Assembly (NCBI RefSeq): GCF_000336775.1
Contig: NZ_AOLJ01000011.1
Coordinates: 624,938-688,937, forward strand
Length of the DNA stretch: 64,000 nucleotides
Origin: Haloferax gibbonsii ATCC 33959
Lineage (GTDB): Archaea > Halobacteriota > Halobacteria > Halobacteriales > Haloferacaceae
Direction of reading: 5' to 3'
Made by a program: the position numbers and the translations under genes
Part shown: positions 35,863 through 43,981 of the stretch, one piece after another
Position numbering within the stretch: the stretch's first letter is position 1
How the letters are laid out: each line of letters opens with the position of its first letter
The notes under the pieces: generated by a model
Database searches by the model: none
Told to the model about the DNA's origin: nothing
What the model saw: only the letters and a program-made list of their open reading frames with translations

Positions 35863-36828
35863 TCACCCGTCGTTCGGCCGGCATCTGACGACCGGCGCGT
35901 CGAGCCAGTTCGCCGCGGCGTCGGCGTCCGAAACCCGGCCGCCCGAGATGACGACCGGGGCGGACAGGTCGGCGAGGCGGGCGGCGGCGAGCGCGCGTGC
36001 GACGGGGTCCGATTCGAAGTCGGCCACCGACGCGGGCGACTCCGCAGTCGCCATCAGCGATGGGGCCGCCGCGAGGCTCCGGAGCGCCGCCTCGAACGCA
36101 TCGCCGAGTTCGGCCGCGAAGTACGCCCGCGCCTCTCGACGGCGGTTCTCGACCGCGTCTTCGAGTTTGAGTCGCGCCTCGCGGCTGTCTCGCTCGGTTC
36201 GGGCCGCCCGTTCGAGCGCCGAAAGCCGCTGTTCGGCCGCGACGCGTTCGGTTTCGACCTCGGAGAGTTCGGTCGCGACCGCCACGAGTTCCGATTGCGC
36301 CGTCTCGGTCGCCTCGTCGTCGCCGGCGTCTCGGTGAGCGTTCACCCGACCGCGAAGGGTTGCGACGCGCTCTCTGAGTCGGGACTCGTCCTCGCCGGCG
36401 GCGGCGACGCGGCGGCGGGCCTCGCGGAGCGCGGCCGCGGACGTGTCGACGGGTTCGCGCTCGTCCGCCTCCACATCCACCCCGTCGTCGCGGCGCTCGG
36501 CGAGTTTCGCTTCGAGTCGGTCGAGGTCGTCGGCGACGGGAGAGCGAAGCCCGCGGGACCGACCGACCGCCGCGAGGAGCCAGCCGCGGGACGGTGTCTG
36601 CTTCGAGACGGGAATCCGACCGAGGCGGTCGTACCCGGAACCCGGCGGCGGACAGTCGATTCGGAGCGCGCCGGTCCCGTCGTCCCCGTCATTCCCGTCG
36701 TCCCCGTCGCCCCCATCGTCCACCCGTATGGCAGCGACGACCTCGTCGGCACCGACGTCGAACGGTCCGTCGGCGAGGTCGATAGCCGGTCCTTCGCGGA
36801 CGGTCCCGTCGAGGAGTCGAAGCCTCAT
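35863..36828 (-). CDS. Unknown coiled-coil protein of the MinD operon
   Basis: 321 residues: an N-terminal beta-rich part (MRLRLLDGTVREGPAIDL) interrupted by an Asp/Gly run (DGGDGDDGNDGDDGTG, from 9-base DNA repeats near 36680-36715). A long predicted coiled coil follows (about 125-245, LREARRRVAAAGEDESRLRE ... LERAARTERDSREARLKLEDA), then a C-terminal alpha/beta end. ATGA overlap with the preceding 112-residue gene shows coupled translation. Confidence 0.8.
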   Translation of the reverse strand: MRLRLLDGTVREGPAIDLADGPFDVGADEVVAAIRVDDGGDGDDGNDGDDGTGALRIDCPPPGSGYDRLGRIPVSKQTPSRGWLLAAVGRSRGLRSPVADDLDRLEAKLAERRDDGVDVEADEREPVDTSAAALREARRRVAAAGEDESRLRERVATLRGRVNAHRDAGDDEATETAQSELVAVATELSEVETERVAAEQRLSALERAARTERDSREARLKLEDAVENRRREARAYFAAELGDAFEAALRSLAAAPSLMATAESPASVADFESDPVARALAAARLADLSAPVVISGGRVSDADAAANWLDAPVVRCRPNDG

Positions 36829-37163
36829 AGCTCGCGGCGCTGCATCTCCGCGGCCGACGGGTGGTCGGTGCCCGAGGCGAACTTGCTGTACGGCGTCGCC
36901 GGGGACTCGCGGTCCTCGTAGGCGGCCGCGGCCTCGCGGACCGCGTCCGGGACCGCCGCGAACTCGTTGAACGGTTCGGTTCGCTCGATCTGCACGGCCT
37001 CGTCGTGTTTCTCCCGAAGCCGAAGCGCGAGGAAGGCGGCCAACTCCGTCTCGTCGAAGAGCGCGGCGCGACCCAGTCGACGGACCACGACCTCGTCGTG
37101 GGTCCGACAGATGTTCCGAAGCGTCGTCCGCGCCGCCTGCGAGTAAGTCACGACCAACAGCAC
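36825..37163 (-). CDS. Unknown small protein of the MinD operon
   Basis: 112 residues, starting MLLVVTYSQAARTTLRNICR, with basic helices and a tail ending SAAEMQRREL. The conserved-looking segment EVVVRRLGRAALFDETELAAFLALRLREKH suggests a winged-helix-like or nucleic-acid binding fold, but I cannot confirm that. Overlaps the coiled-coil gene by 4 bases. Confidence 0.75.
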   Translation of the reverse strand: MLLVVTYSQAARTTLRNICRTHDEVVVRRLGRAALFDETELAAFLALRLREKHDEAVQIERTEPFNEFAAVPDAVREAAAAYEDRESPATPYSKFASGTDHPSAAEMQRREL

Positions 37164-37290
37164 GCACGCTCGGTCACGGAGTCGGGAGAAAAATCGTTCG
37201 ACAGCGGCGCTCTCGCGTCAGTCGACTGTCACAGACAGGGAGACTACGGCGTCTCACCCGAGTTCGAATCTCCGCGCGACTCGTCTCGCC

Positions 37291-37593
37291 TCAGACGCGC
37301 TCGACCGAGAACGTCACGTCGTCGGCGTCGCCGGCCGCCTCGTCAAGGAGGTCTCTGACCCGCGTCCGCGCGTCGGCCTCGTCGGCGGCGAGGACGACGA
37401 GACCCTCCGCGCGGTCGTCGCCGACGGCCGTCCACGCGTCGAGCGTTCCGTCACCGGCGTCGTCTTCGAACTCCGTCGCGAACGTCCGGAGGACGGTCAC
37501 GACGCGCCGCTCGGTGCTGGCGAGGTCCGCGTCGCCCGATTCGAGGTCGCGGATGGCGTCTTCGATGTTGCGGATGGCGGAGATTCGGTCCAT
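37291..37593 (-). CDS. Unknown 100-residue protein heading the MinD cluster
   Basis: From MDRISAIRNIEDAIRDLESGDADL: a helical N-terminal half and an alpha/beta C-terminal half (GLVVLAADEADARTRVRDLL). It lies 127 bases upstream of the 112-residue gene on the same strand; it could be the first gene of the operon or separately transcribed. No recognised domain. Confidence 0.7.
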   Translation of the reverse strand: MDRISAIRNIEDAIRDLESGDADLASTERRVVTVLRTFATEFEDDAGDGTLDAWTAVGDDRAEGLVVLAADEADARTRVRDLLDEAAGDADDVTFSVERV

Positions 37594-37681
37594 CGGTCGT
37601 CTGTCCCGTCGCCGCACGCTCCACTAAGTTCGTCGGTTCCGCGCGGGTCGGTCGCAGACGGTCGCGAGTCGAACGGCCGTC

Positions 37682-38788
37682 TCAGGAGCGTTCGTCCGGT
37701 AGGTCCTCGAAGAAGTCGGCGACGAACGTGAAGTGCTCCGCCACGAGGTCGCAGTCCGCGAAGGCCTCTCGCGCCTCGCTTTCGAGGGCGGTCTGCTTTT
37801 CGGGGATGTCGTTGTCGCCCGCGGTCGCCGCCTCGTCGAGCACCTCGCTGGCCCGCGCCATCGCGTCGGTGAGGCAGGCGAACTCCTCGGAGCGGGAGGC
37901 GATTGCCGCCACGGGGTCGCGTTCCGAGACCCGCGCGTTCACGTCCTCGAATGCGCTCATCGCCCGGAAGAACGACCCGGTGGCGTCGCCGTAGCTCTCG
38001 CCGAGGTACTCGTCGAACCCGTCCTGTAATCGTCGAATCGCGTCGCGGAACGAGACGATGTCGTCGGCGAAGGCCTCGAACTGACCGATCTCCCGCTCGA
38101 AAAAGTCGACCTTCCGCCCGTAGTCCGCCGGTTCGAGGGCGGTGAGTTCGTCGAGGGCGTCGGCCTCCGACTCCTTCCGTAAGCTATTGAGCGTGTCTCG
38201 CGTCGGTTCGAGCGCCTCCGCTATCTGTTGGACCTGCGTGTCGATGCGGTTGAACTCCTCGCCGTACAGCCTGGAGACCGCGTTGTTGGTGCGGTAGAAC
38301 GCCTGATTTGCGTTCTCGTGGGTCTTACCCGTCCACCAGAGGAACCAGAAGGCGCGTCGGAGACGCCCGAGACGCGCTCGCTGGGCGTCGGTCTTGTCGA
38401 GTTGGTCGAGCGTGTTGAAGTGGCCGCGCGCGAGGTATAGCGAGTCGGCGTCGTCCTCGAACGAGAACTGCGTCGTGGCGTTCAGGTCGTGGAAGCCGCC
38501 GTCTTCGCCCGCCACGGACGCGAAGTCATCGACCGCAGCGTCGAGGTCTTCCACGGCGAGGCCGAGGATTCGGTCCACTCTGTCCGGCTCTTCCGTGGTC
38601 GTCTCGGTCGTCGGCTCCTCCGTCGTCGTCGTCGGCTCCTCAGTCGTGGTCGTAGTCGGAGTTTCCGTCGCCGTCGGCGTGGCAGTCGTCGTCGTCGGCT
38701 CCTCCGTCGTCGTCTCCCCACCGTCCGCTGACGAACATCCCGCGAGGAAGAGTGCACCCGCGGTCGCCAGATACGCTCGACGATTCAT
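37682..38788 (-). CDS. Tat-exported lipoprotein, unknown function
   Basis: 368 residues. MNRRAYLATAGALFLAGCSS has twin arginines and a lipobox (LAGC, C18), so the protein is probably exported by Tat and anchored by lipid. Residues 20-68 are a Thr/Glu-rich spacer (EEPTTTT repeats) typical of haloarchaeal surface lipoproteins. The remaining 300 residues are helical and acidic, without a motif I know. It lies between the MinD cluster and mcm on the same strand but with separate gaps. Confidence 0.85.
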   Translation of the reverse strand: MNRRAYLATAGALFLAGCSSADGGETTTEEPTTTTATPTATETPTTTTTEEPTTTTEEPTTETTTEEPDRVDRILGLAVEDLDAAVDDFASVAGEDGGFHDLNATTQFSFEDDADSLYLARGHFNTLDQLDKTDAQRARLGRLRRAFWFLWWTGKTHENANQAFYRTNNAVSRLYGEEFNRIDTQVQQIAEALEPTRDTLNSLRKESEADALDELTALEPADYGRKVDFFEREIGQFEAFADDIVSFRDAIRRLQDGFDEYLGESYGDATGSFFRAMSAFEDVNARVSERDPVAAIASRSEEFACLTDAMARASEVLDEAATAGDNDIPEKQTALESEAREAFADCDLVAEHFTFVADFFEDLPDERS

Positions 38789-38928
38789 ACGTACTACATG
38801 ACTTTCAGATTACATAGGAGTGTTGGTGCAAATAAACGACACGCGCTCGAGACTGTCCGCTCGCTAAGATAGTGTGGAAGTCGGTACAGTGCGGAGTTCG
38901 TGACAGTCGAGAAATCGAAGGCGGCCGC

Positions 38929-41037
38929 TCAGGTCGCGCGGTAGACGTCGCCGCGGGGCTCGTAGATGTCGCCTTTCATCTTGAGCTTGTCCAGCTGGTC
39001 GTTGACCGTCTTCTCGTCCATGTTCAGCTCGCTGTTGGCGCGTTCGAGGACCTCCTCGTGGGGCGCGCCCTCCTCGTACTCCTCCTGCATGGTGCGGATG
39101 AGTTCGAGCAGGTTCTTGATGCGGTCGCGCTGGGTCTTCGAGCGGCCGGTCTCGACGATGTCGGCGTCGAACTCGCCGGTTTCCGGGTCCATGCCGATGT
39201 CGCGCAGGCAGGACTCGACGATGCCCGTGACGCGCTCTGCGTCCTCGCGGGTCACCTTGTCCGAGAGGCGGACGCGAGCGGACGCCTCGCCGAGCCGGAC
39301 GAGCGCTTCGAGCTTCCGGGCGGTCACGGGGACGGGCGCGTCCTCGTCGGCGCCGCGGGCGCGGAAGTCCACGTAGAAGTCGCGGATGACCTGCTTCGCC
39401 TCGTCGGTCATCGTCGGGTAGCAGGTGCGCTTCGAGTAGGCGATGTACTTGCGGAGGAGCTCCGCGTCGATGGTGGGCGCGACCTCGTCGGTGACGGCGT
39501 CGACCTGCTGTTCCGTGAACTCGGAGTTGGCGACGTTCGTCCGCTGGGTGTTCAGCTCGCCCGCGTAGTTGGTCTTGAGGATGTGGTCCGCGAGCTTGGA
39601 GTCCTCGTCGGGGTCGGGGTCGTCGGTGACCGTGAAGATGAGGTCGAACCGGGAGATGAGCGCGGGTTCGAGGTCGATCTGCTCGCCGATTGGCTCGTAC
39701 TGGTCGAAGCGGCCGTACTTCGGGTTCGCCGCGCCGAGGAGCGAACACCGCGACTTCAGCGTCGCGTTGATGCCGGCCTTGGAGACCGAAATCTGCTGTT
39801 GTTCGAGCCCCTCGTGCATCGCGGAGCGGTCCTCGGGCCGCATCTTGTCCAGCTCGTCGACCGCCGCGATACCCTTGTCCGCGAGGACGAGCGCGCCGGC
39901 TTCGAGCGTCCACTGCTGGCCGTCGCCGAAGTCGTCGCGGACGGCGGCGGCGGTGAGACCCGCCGAGGACGAACCCTTGCCGGAGGTGTAGACCGACCGG
40001 GGAGCAATATGTCTAATGTATGACAACATCTGCGATTTGCCAGTTCCGGGGTCCCCTATCAGCAGCATGTGCAGGTCGCCGCGAATCCGCGACCCGTCGG
40101 GCAGGTGTTTCGTGACGCCCGAGAACAGTTGGAGAATCATGGCCATCTTCTCCTGCTCGTAGCCGTAGATGGCGGGCGCGACGGACTCGACCATCTTCTC
40201 GTAGATGGCCGGGTCGTTCGAGAGTTCGACGATTTCGGCCACGTCCTCGTCGGATATCTCCATGTCCTCGAACTCCTCGTCCTCGATGGTGAGCGAGATG
40301 CCCTCCATGTAGTAGTCGAAGACGGGCGTCTTCTCGTTGCCCGAGGTCTGCTGTTCGATGTGGAGGATGCCGACCGCGGTGACGTGGTCGCCGGCGGTGA
40401 CTTTGCCGGTCACGTCGTCCGAGAGGTTGATGTCGATGCTCTGCGGCGTCTCGCCCCCGCGCAGGCCCTCGGGGGACTCCTGGACGCGCAGCTTCTGGGA
40501 GTCGATGAAGTTCGACTGGTCGAAGTCGATGCGGAACGGCCCCTGACGCTCGCATCCCTGACACTCGTGTGGTTCCTGAAAGCCGCCGTCGCCCTGCGGG
40601 ATGTAGCTCATCGTCCCGCAGCGCTGGCACTCGAAGGCGGCCTCCGTGATTTTCGGGCGCACGTCGGTCGCCTTGCGGACGATTCCCTGCACCGAGATGA
40701 GCGTCCCGATGTGGTCGTCGTTGACCCGGATGTTCCGGATATCGACCGTCTCGGGGAGGTTGCGCATCCGGACGTGCGCCTGACCGAGCTTCACGTCCGC
40801 GGGGAGGTCGAACAGGCGCAGGGCCTCCTCGGCGTACTCCTGGAACTGGCCGGGCTTCGTGATGTAGTCGTCGGCGAGCTCCGCGTCGAACCGATAGAGG
40901 TCGTCGTAATCGATGTACAGCGACCGCTTTTCCTTCGGATACTGCTGTGCGAGTTTTCCGATCTCCTCTCGATAGTAGTTGCGGTAGAACTCGATGAACC
41001 GCTCCGTCAGGTCTCGGTTCTGGGGGGCCTGCGCCAT
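38929..41037 (-). CDS. mcm: Replicative MCM helicase
   Basis: 702 residues. N-terminal OB/zinc domain with C137, C140, C159, C162; Walker A GDPGTGKS (328-335); Walker B AVDELDK (D394, E395); sensor 1 GAANP; arginine finger SRFDL (R463); a winged helix lies at the C-terminus (NSELNMDEKTVNDQLDKLKMKGDIY). It unwinds DNA ahead of the replication fork as a hexamer. Many haloarchaeal mcm genes hold inteins at these motifs; none is present here. MAQAPQNRDLTERF (41037) is the start; TTCTTAACC about 30 bases upstream is the TATA-like element. Confidence 0.97.
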   Translation of the reverse strand: MAQAPQNRDLTERFIEFYRNYYREEIGKLAQQYPKEKRSLYIDYDDLYRFDAELADDYITKPGQFQEYAEEALRLFDLPADVKLGQAHVRMRNLPETVDIRNIRVNDDHIGTLISVQGIVRKATDVRPKITEAAFECQRCGTMSYIPQGDGGFQEPHECQGCERQGPFRIDFDQSNFIDSQKLRVQESPEGLRGGETPQSIDINLSDDVTGKVTAGDHVTAVGILHIEQQTSGNEKTPVFDYYMEGISLTIEDEEFEDMEISDEDVAEIVELSNDPAIYEKMVESVAPAIYGYEQEKMAMILQLFSGVTKHLPDGSRIRGDLHMLLIGDPGTGKSQMLSYIRHIAPRSVYTSGKGSSSAGLTAAAVRDDFGDGQQWTLEAGALVLADKGIAAVDELDKMRPEDRSAMHEGLEQQQISVSKAGINATLKSRCSLLGAANPKYGRFDQYEPIGEQIDLEPALISRFDLIFTVTDDPDPDEDSKLADHILKTNYAGELNTQRTNVANSEFTEQQVDAVTDEVAPTIDAELLRKYIAYSKRTCYPTMTDEAKQVIRDFYVDFRARGADEDAPVPVTARKLEALVRLGEASARVRLSDKVTREDAERVTGIVESCLRDIGMDPETGEFDADIVETGRSKTQRDRIKNLLELIRTMQEEYEEGAPHEEVLERANSELNMDEKTVNDQLDKLKMKGDIYEPRGDVYRAT

Positions 41038-41157
41038 CGCACAAGGGTATGTCCCCAATCGGTTAAGAACCTTCGTCGTTCGGCCGACCCTCCGTCGTCC
41101 CGACGGGTCGGCCGTGCACCGAGACTCGCGCGGCCCGAGGGGTCACAGCGGCCGCCG

Positions 41158-41763
41158 CTACAGCGACACGTCGGTCTCGATGTCCTCGGTCGCCTCGCGG
41201 AGTCCGTCGCGGCGGGCGTCCTCGGCCATCCGGTTCGAGAGGTCGTCGTCGGTCAACAGCTCCGCGAAGTCGTCGCGGAAGCGGTAGTTGGCCCGGCTCG
41301 AGCGGATGTCGGCCTCGGCGGCGGGGCGGCACTCGGCGACGACTTCGACGGGCACGTCGAGCGTCTCGGCGATGGTCTCGTCGTCCGCGCCGTCGACGAG
41401 CAGGTTGTCGAAGCGGTCGGCGTCGAACGGGAACTCGCGGTCGGCGTCGCGGACGAGGTGGAGGTCGAACCGGGCGGTGCGAATCGCCTCGGGCGACGCG
41501 TCGAGTTCGACCGCGAGGTCGGCGTCCGCGTCGCCGTCGAAGTAGCCGACGACGAGCGCGACGAGCGCGTCGTCGTCGAAGTCGGTGTCGAACGCGTAGC
41601 GCTCGCGCATCGTCGCCACGGTGTCGCGGACGCGCTCGCGGACCGCTTCGGGGTCGTCCACGTCGGCGAGCGACCCGCGCGACTCGGACTGCTGTTCGGT
41701 CACGGTGTCCGACCCAGTCGCCTCGATGAAGATGTCGCGAAGCTCGGCGGTCTTTTCGTCCAT
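41158..41763 (-). CDS. Conserved-looking haloarchaeal protein with HTH-like repeats
   Basis: 201 residues, acidic and helical. Two similar segments look like helix-turn-helix units: DLAVELDASPEAIRTARFDLHLV and ETIAETLDVPVEVVAECRPAAEAD, followed by RSSRANYRFRDDFAELLTDDDLSNRM. It is probably a DNA-associated protein. I have a faint memory of neighbours of mcm annotated as conditioned-medium-induced protein 4, but I am not sure this is it. Confidence 0.75.
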   Translation of the reverse strand: MDEKTAELRDIFIEATGSDTVTEQQSESRGSLADVDDPEAVRERVRDTVATMRERYAFDTDFDDDALVALVVGYFDGDADADLAVELDASPEAIRTARFDLHLVRDADREFPFDADRFDNLLVDGADDETIAETLDVPVEVVAECRPAAEADIRSSRANYRFRDDFAELLTDDDLSNRMAEDARRDGLREATEDIETDVSL

Positions 41764-41879
41764 ACCCGGAGAATGGCACGCCCAGCGTCTTTAATGATGC
41801 TGACCCGGGAGCCGCCGAGCGCCGGGAGGCGACTCGAATCGGCCGACGAGACCGAGGGCCGACCCCGTCCACGCACTCT

Positions 41880-41907
41880 GTAAACCGATAAGTTAAACAG
41901 GGTTTAC
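41880..41907 (+). promoter_or_regulatory. BirA-type biotin operator upstream of bioY
   Basis: GTAAACC (41880-41886), 14 bases, then GGTTTAC (41901-41907). With the flanking T at 41879 this matches the known BirA site TTGTAAACC-N14-16-GGTTTACAA. AGTTAAAC inside the spacer is the probable TATA box of bioY, whose ATG is at 41917, so BirA binding would block TBP/TFB. Confidence 0.8.
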
Positions 41908-41916
41908 GAGACAGCG

Positions 41917-42501
41917 ATGGACATGGCAACCGAACACGAGTCAGTCGAACTCGTCGGCGACGAACTCGTCGGCAACATCGCCCGCGCCGCCCTGTTCGCG
42001 GCGCTCATGGGCGCGGGCAGTTACGTCTCGTTCCCGAACCCCGTCTCGCCGATTCCGGTGACGATGCAGGTGCTCGTCGTCTTCCTCGCGGGCATCTTCC
42101 TCGGCCCCATCTGGGGCGGCGGCTCCATCGCGCTCTACCTCGCGGCCGGCGGCCTCGGCGCGCCGGTGTTCGCCGGCGGCTCGGCCGGGCTCGCGCCGCT
42201 CGTCGGCCCGACCGCGGGCTACCTCTGGGCGTACCCGGTCGCCGCGGTCATCGTCGGCCTCGTCGTCCACGGCGGCGTCGACATCGGCGACTACCGCGTG
42301 AGCACCGCCCGGCTCGTCGGCGCGATGGTCGCGGGCACCGTCGTCGTCTACGCCTTCGGGACGCTCGGCTTCGCGTACGTCCAGAGCGTCGGCCTCGAAT
42401 CCGCCTTCTGGACGGCCTCCGCCGCGTTCATCCCCGCCGAGGCGTTCAAAATCGCCGCCGCGGTCGGCATCGTCCGCTCCGACGCCATCGCCGCCCAGTA
42501 G
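41917..42501 (+). CDS. bioY: Biotin ECF transporter S component BioY
   Basis: 194 residues with about six membrane helices. FPNPVSPIPVTMQVLVVFLAG and the GGLGAPVFAGGSAGLAPLVGPTAGYL block are BioY signatures. It binds biotin and delivers it through the ECF module encoded by the next two genes. ATG at 41917 or 41923 is equally plausible. The stop abuts the bioM start (TAGATG). Confidence 0.95.
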   Translation: MDMATEHESVELVGDELVGNIARAALFAALMGAGSYVSFPNPVSPIPVTMQVLVVFLAGIFLGPIWGGGSIALYLAAGGLGAPVFAGGSAGLAPLVGPTAGYLWAYPVAAVIVGLVVHGGVDIGDYRVSTARLVGAMVAGTVVVYAFGTLGFAYVQSVGLESAFWTASAAFIPAEAFKIAAAVGIVRSDAIAAQ

Positions 42502-43203
42502 ATGATTCGCGTCGAGGGCCTCGTCCACCGGTACGGCGACACGGTCGCGGTCGACGGGGTCGACCTCGCCATCGACGACGGCGAGTGCGTCATCGTCGCG
42601 GGCGCGAACGGCTCCGGCAAGACCACGCTCGTCCGGCACTTCAACGGCCTGCTCGACCCCGACGAGGGCTCGGTCTCGGTCAACGGCCGCTCCGTCTCGG
42701 ACCACCTCGTCGCCGCCCGAACCGCGGTGGCGATGGTGTTCCAGCACCCCGAGGACCAGCTCGTCGCGGCGACTATCGGCGCTGACGTGGCGTTCGGCCC
42801 GGAGAACCTCGGGCTCGACCGCGACGAAATCGACCGCCGCGTCCGCGAATCGCTCGCCGCGGTCAACCTCGACGGCCGGGAAGACGAGCGCGTCGACGCC
42901 CTCTCCGGCGGCGAGGTCGAACGCCTCGCCATCGCCGGCGCGCTGGCGATGCGACCCGACCACCTCGTCTTGGACGAACCGTTCACCGGCCTCGACGAAC
43001 CCGCCCGTCGCTCCGTGCTCGCGCGCCTCCGCGACCTCCGCGCCGAGGGGACGAGCCTCGTCGTCGTCACGCACGACCTGCGCGACGTGGCCGAACTGGC
43101 CGACCGCGTGGTCGTCCTCGCCGACGGCGACGTCGCCCTCGACGCCGCGCCCGACGAGGCCGCAGACCGCCTCCCCGACCTCGACGTCCGCCCGCCGTGT
43201 TGA
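42502..43203 (+). CDS. bioM: Biotin ECF transporter ATPase BioM
   Basis: 233 residues, an ABC ATPase: Walker A GANGSGKTTL, Q loop FQHPEDQ, signature LSGGEVERLAIAGAL (Glu instead of the usual Gln-Lys/Gln), Walker B LVLDEPFTGLD and H loop VVTHD. It powers biotin uptake with BioY and BioN. Adjacent to bioY without a gap and overlapping bioN by 7 bases. Confidence 0.94.
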   Translation: MIRVEGLVHRYGDTVAVDGVDLAIDDGECVIVAGANGSGKTTLVRHFNGLLDPDEGSVSVNGRSVSDHLVAARTAVAMVFQHPEDQLVAATIGADVAFGPENLGLDRDEIDRRVRESLAAVNLDGREDERVDALSGGEVERLAIAGALAMRPDHLVLDEPFTGLDEPARRSVLARLRDLRAEGTSLVVVTHDLRDVAELADRVVVLADGDVALDAAPDEAADRLPDLDVRPPC

Positions 43204-43901
43204 CCTACGAACCGGGCGACAGCCTCGCCCACCGACTCGACCCGCGGACCAAGCTCGGGGTGCAGGTCGCCTTCGCGGCGGCCGGCTTCGCGCATACCAC
43301 ACCCACCGGGCTCGTCGCCCTCGGCGTCGTCGCCGCGGGCTGTCTCCGCGCCGCCGACACGTCACCCGTTTCGGCCCTCAGCGACCTCCGCTACGCGGTT
43401 CCGTTCCTCGCGCTCGGTCCGGTCGTCGAGGCCGCCCGCCTCGGCGCGCCGTGGTTCGACCCCGAGGCGGCCGTGGACCCGGCGCTCGCCAGCGTCCGCG
43501 TGCTGCTCGTCTTCTTCGTCGCGGCGGCGTACGTCAGGACGACGCCCGTGCGCGAGTCCCGCGCGGCGATTCAGCGGCTCGTCCCGGGTCGCGTCGGCGT
43601 CGCGCTCGGCGTCGGCGTCGCCCTCGTCTTCCGGTTTCTTCCCTTGGTCCGCCGCGACCTGCTCCGCGTCCGCGAGGCGCAGGCCGCCCGCCTCGGGAGC
43701 GAGCGACGGCTGGACGAGCGGCTCTCGCTCGTCGCCGCCGGCGGCCTCCGGCGGTCGTTCGCGCGGGCCGACGCGCTCGCGCTCGCCCTCCGCGCGCGGT
43801 GTTTCGCCTGGAACCCGACGCTCCCGGAGATTCGGTTCGGCCGGCGCGACGCGCCCGGGCTCGTCCTCGCCGTCGCGCTCCTCGCCAGCCTCGCGCTCTG
43901 A
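43197..43901 (+). CDS. bioN: Biotin ECF transporter transmembrane component BioN
   Basis: 234 residues, EcfT family: four or five membrane helices and the coupling segment FLPLVRRDLLRVREAQAARLG, with a second RADALALALRARCF helix; the classic A-R-G/S motifs are degenerate. Starts at GTG 43197 inside the end of bioM. Completes a self-sufficient biotin transporter with bioY and bioM. Confidence 0.92.
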   Translation: MLTYEPGDSLAHRLDPRTKLGVQVAFAAAGFAHTTPTGLVALGVVAAGCLRAADTSPVSALSDLRYAVPFLALGPVVEAARLGAPWFDPEAAVDPALASVRVLLVFFVAAAYVRTTPVRESRAAIQRLVPGRVGVALGVGVALVFRFLPLVRRDLLRVREAQAARLGSERRLDERLSLVAAGGLRRSFARADALALALRARCFAWNPTLPEIRFGRRDAPGLVLAVALLASLAL

Positions 43902-43981
43902 GGTCGCCGGGGCGCTCGTAATCCGCCGACCGACACGCCTCGGGTGGCAAGATTTAACCCTCCGTTCTCCGGTGATTGATT

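Noticed and set aside
36670-36720. Nine-base repeats encoding an Asp/Gly run
   Set aside because: It is in frame within the coiled-coil gene and looks like an ordinary acidic linker, so I did not list it as a separate repeat.
38929-41037. Intein in mcm (and in rfcS)
   Set aside because: Both proteins run through all helicase/AAA+ motifs without insertion and have normal intein-free lengths.
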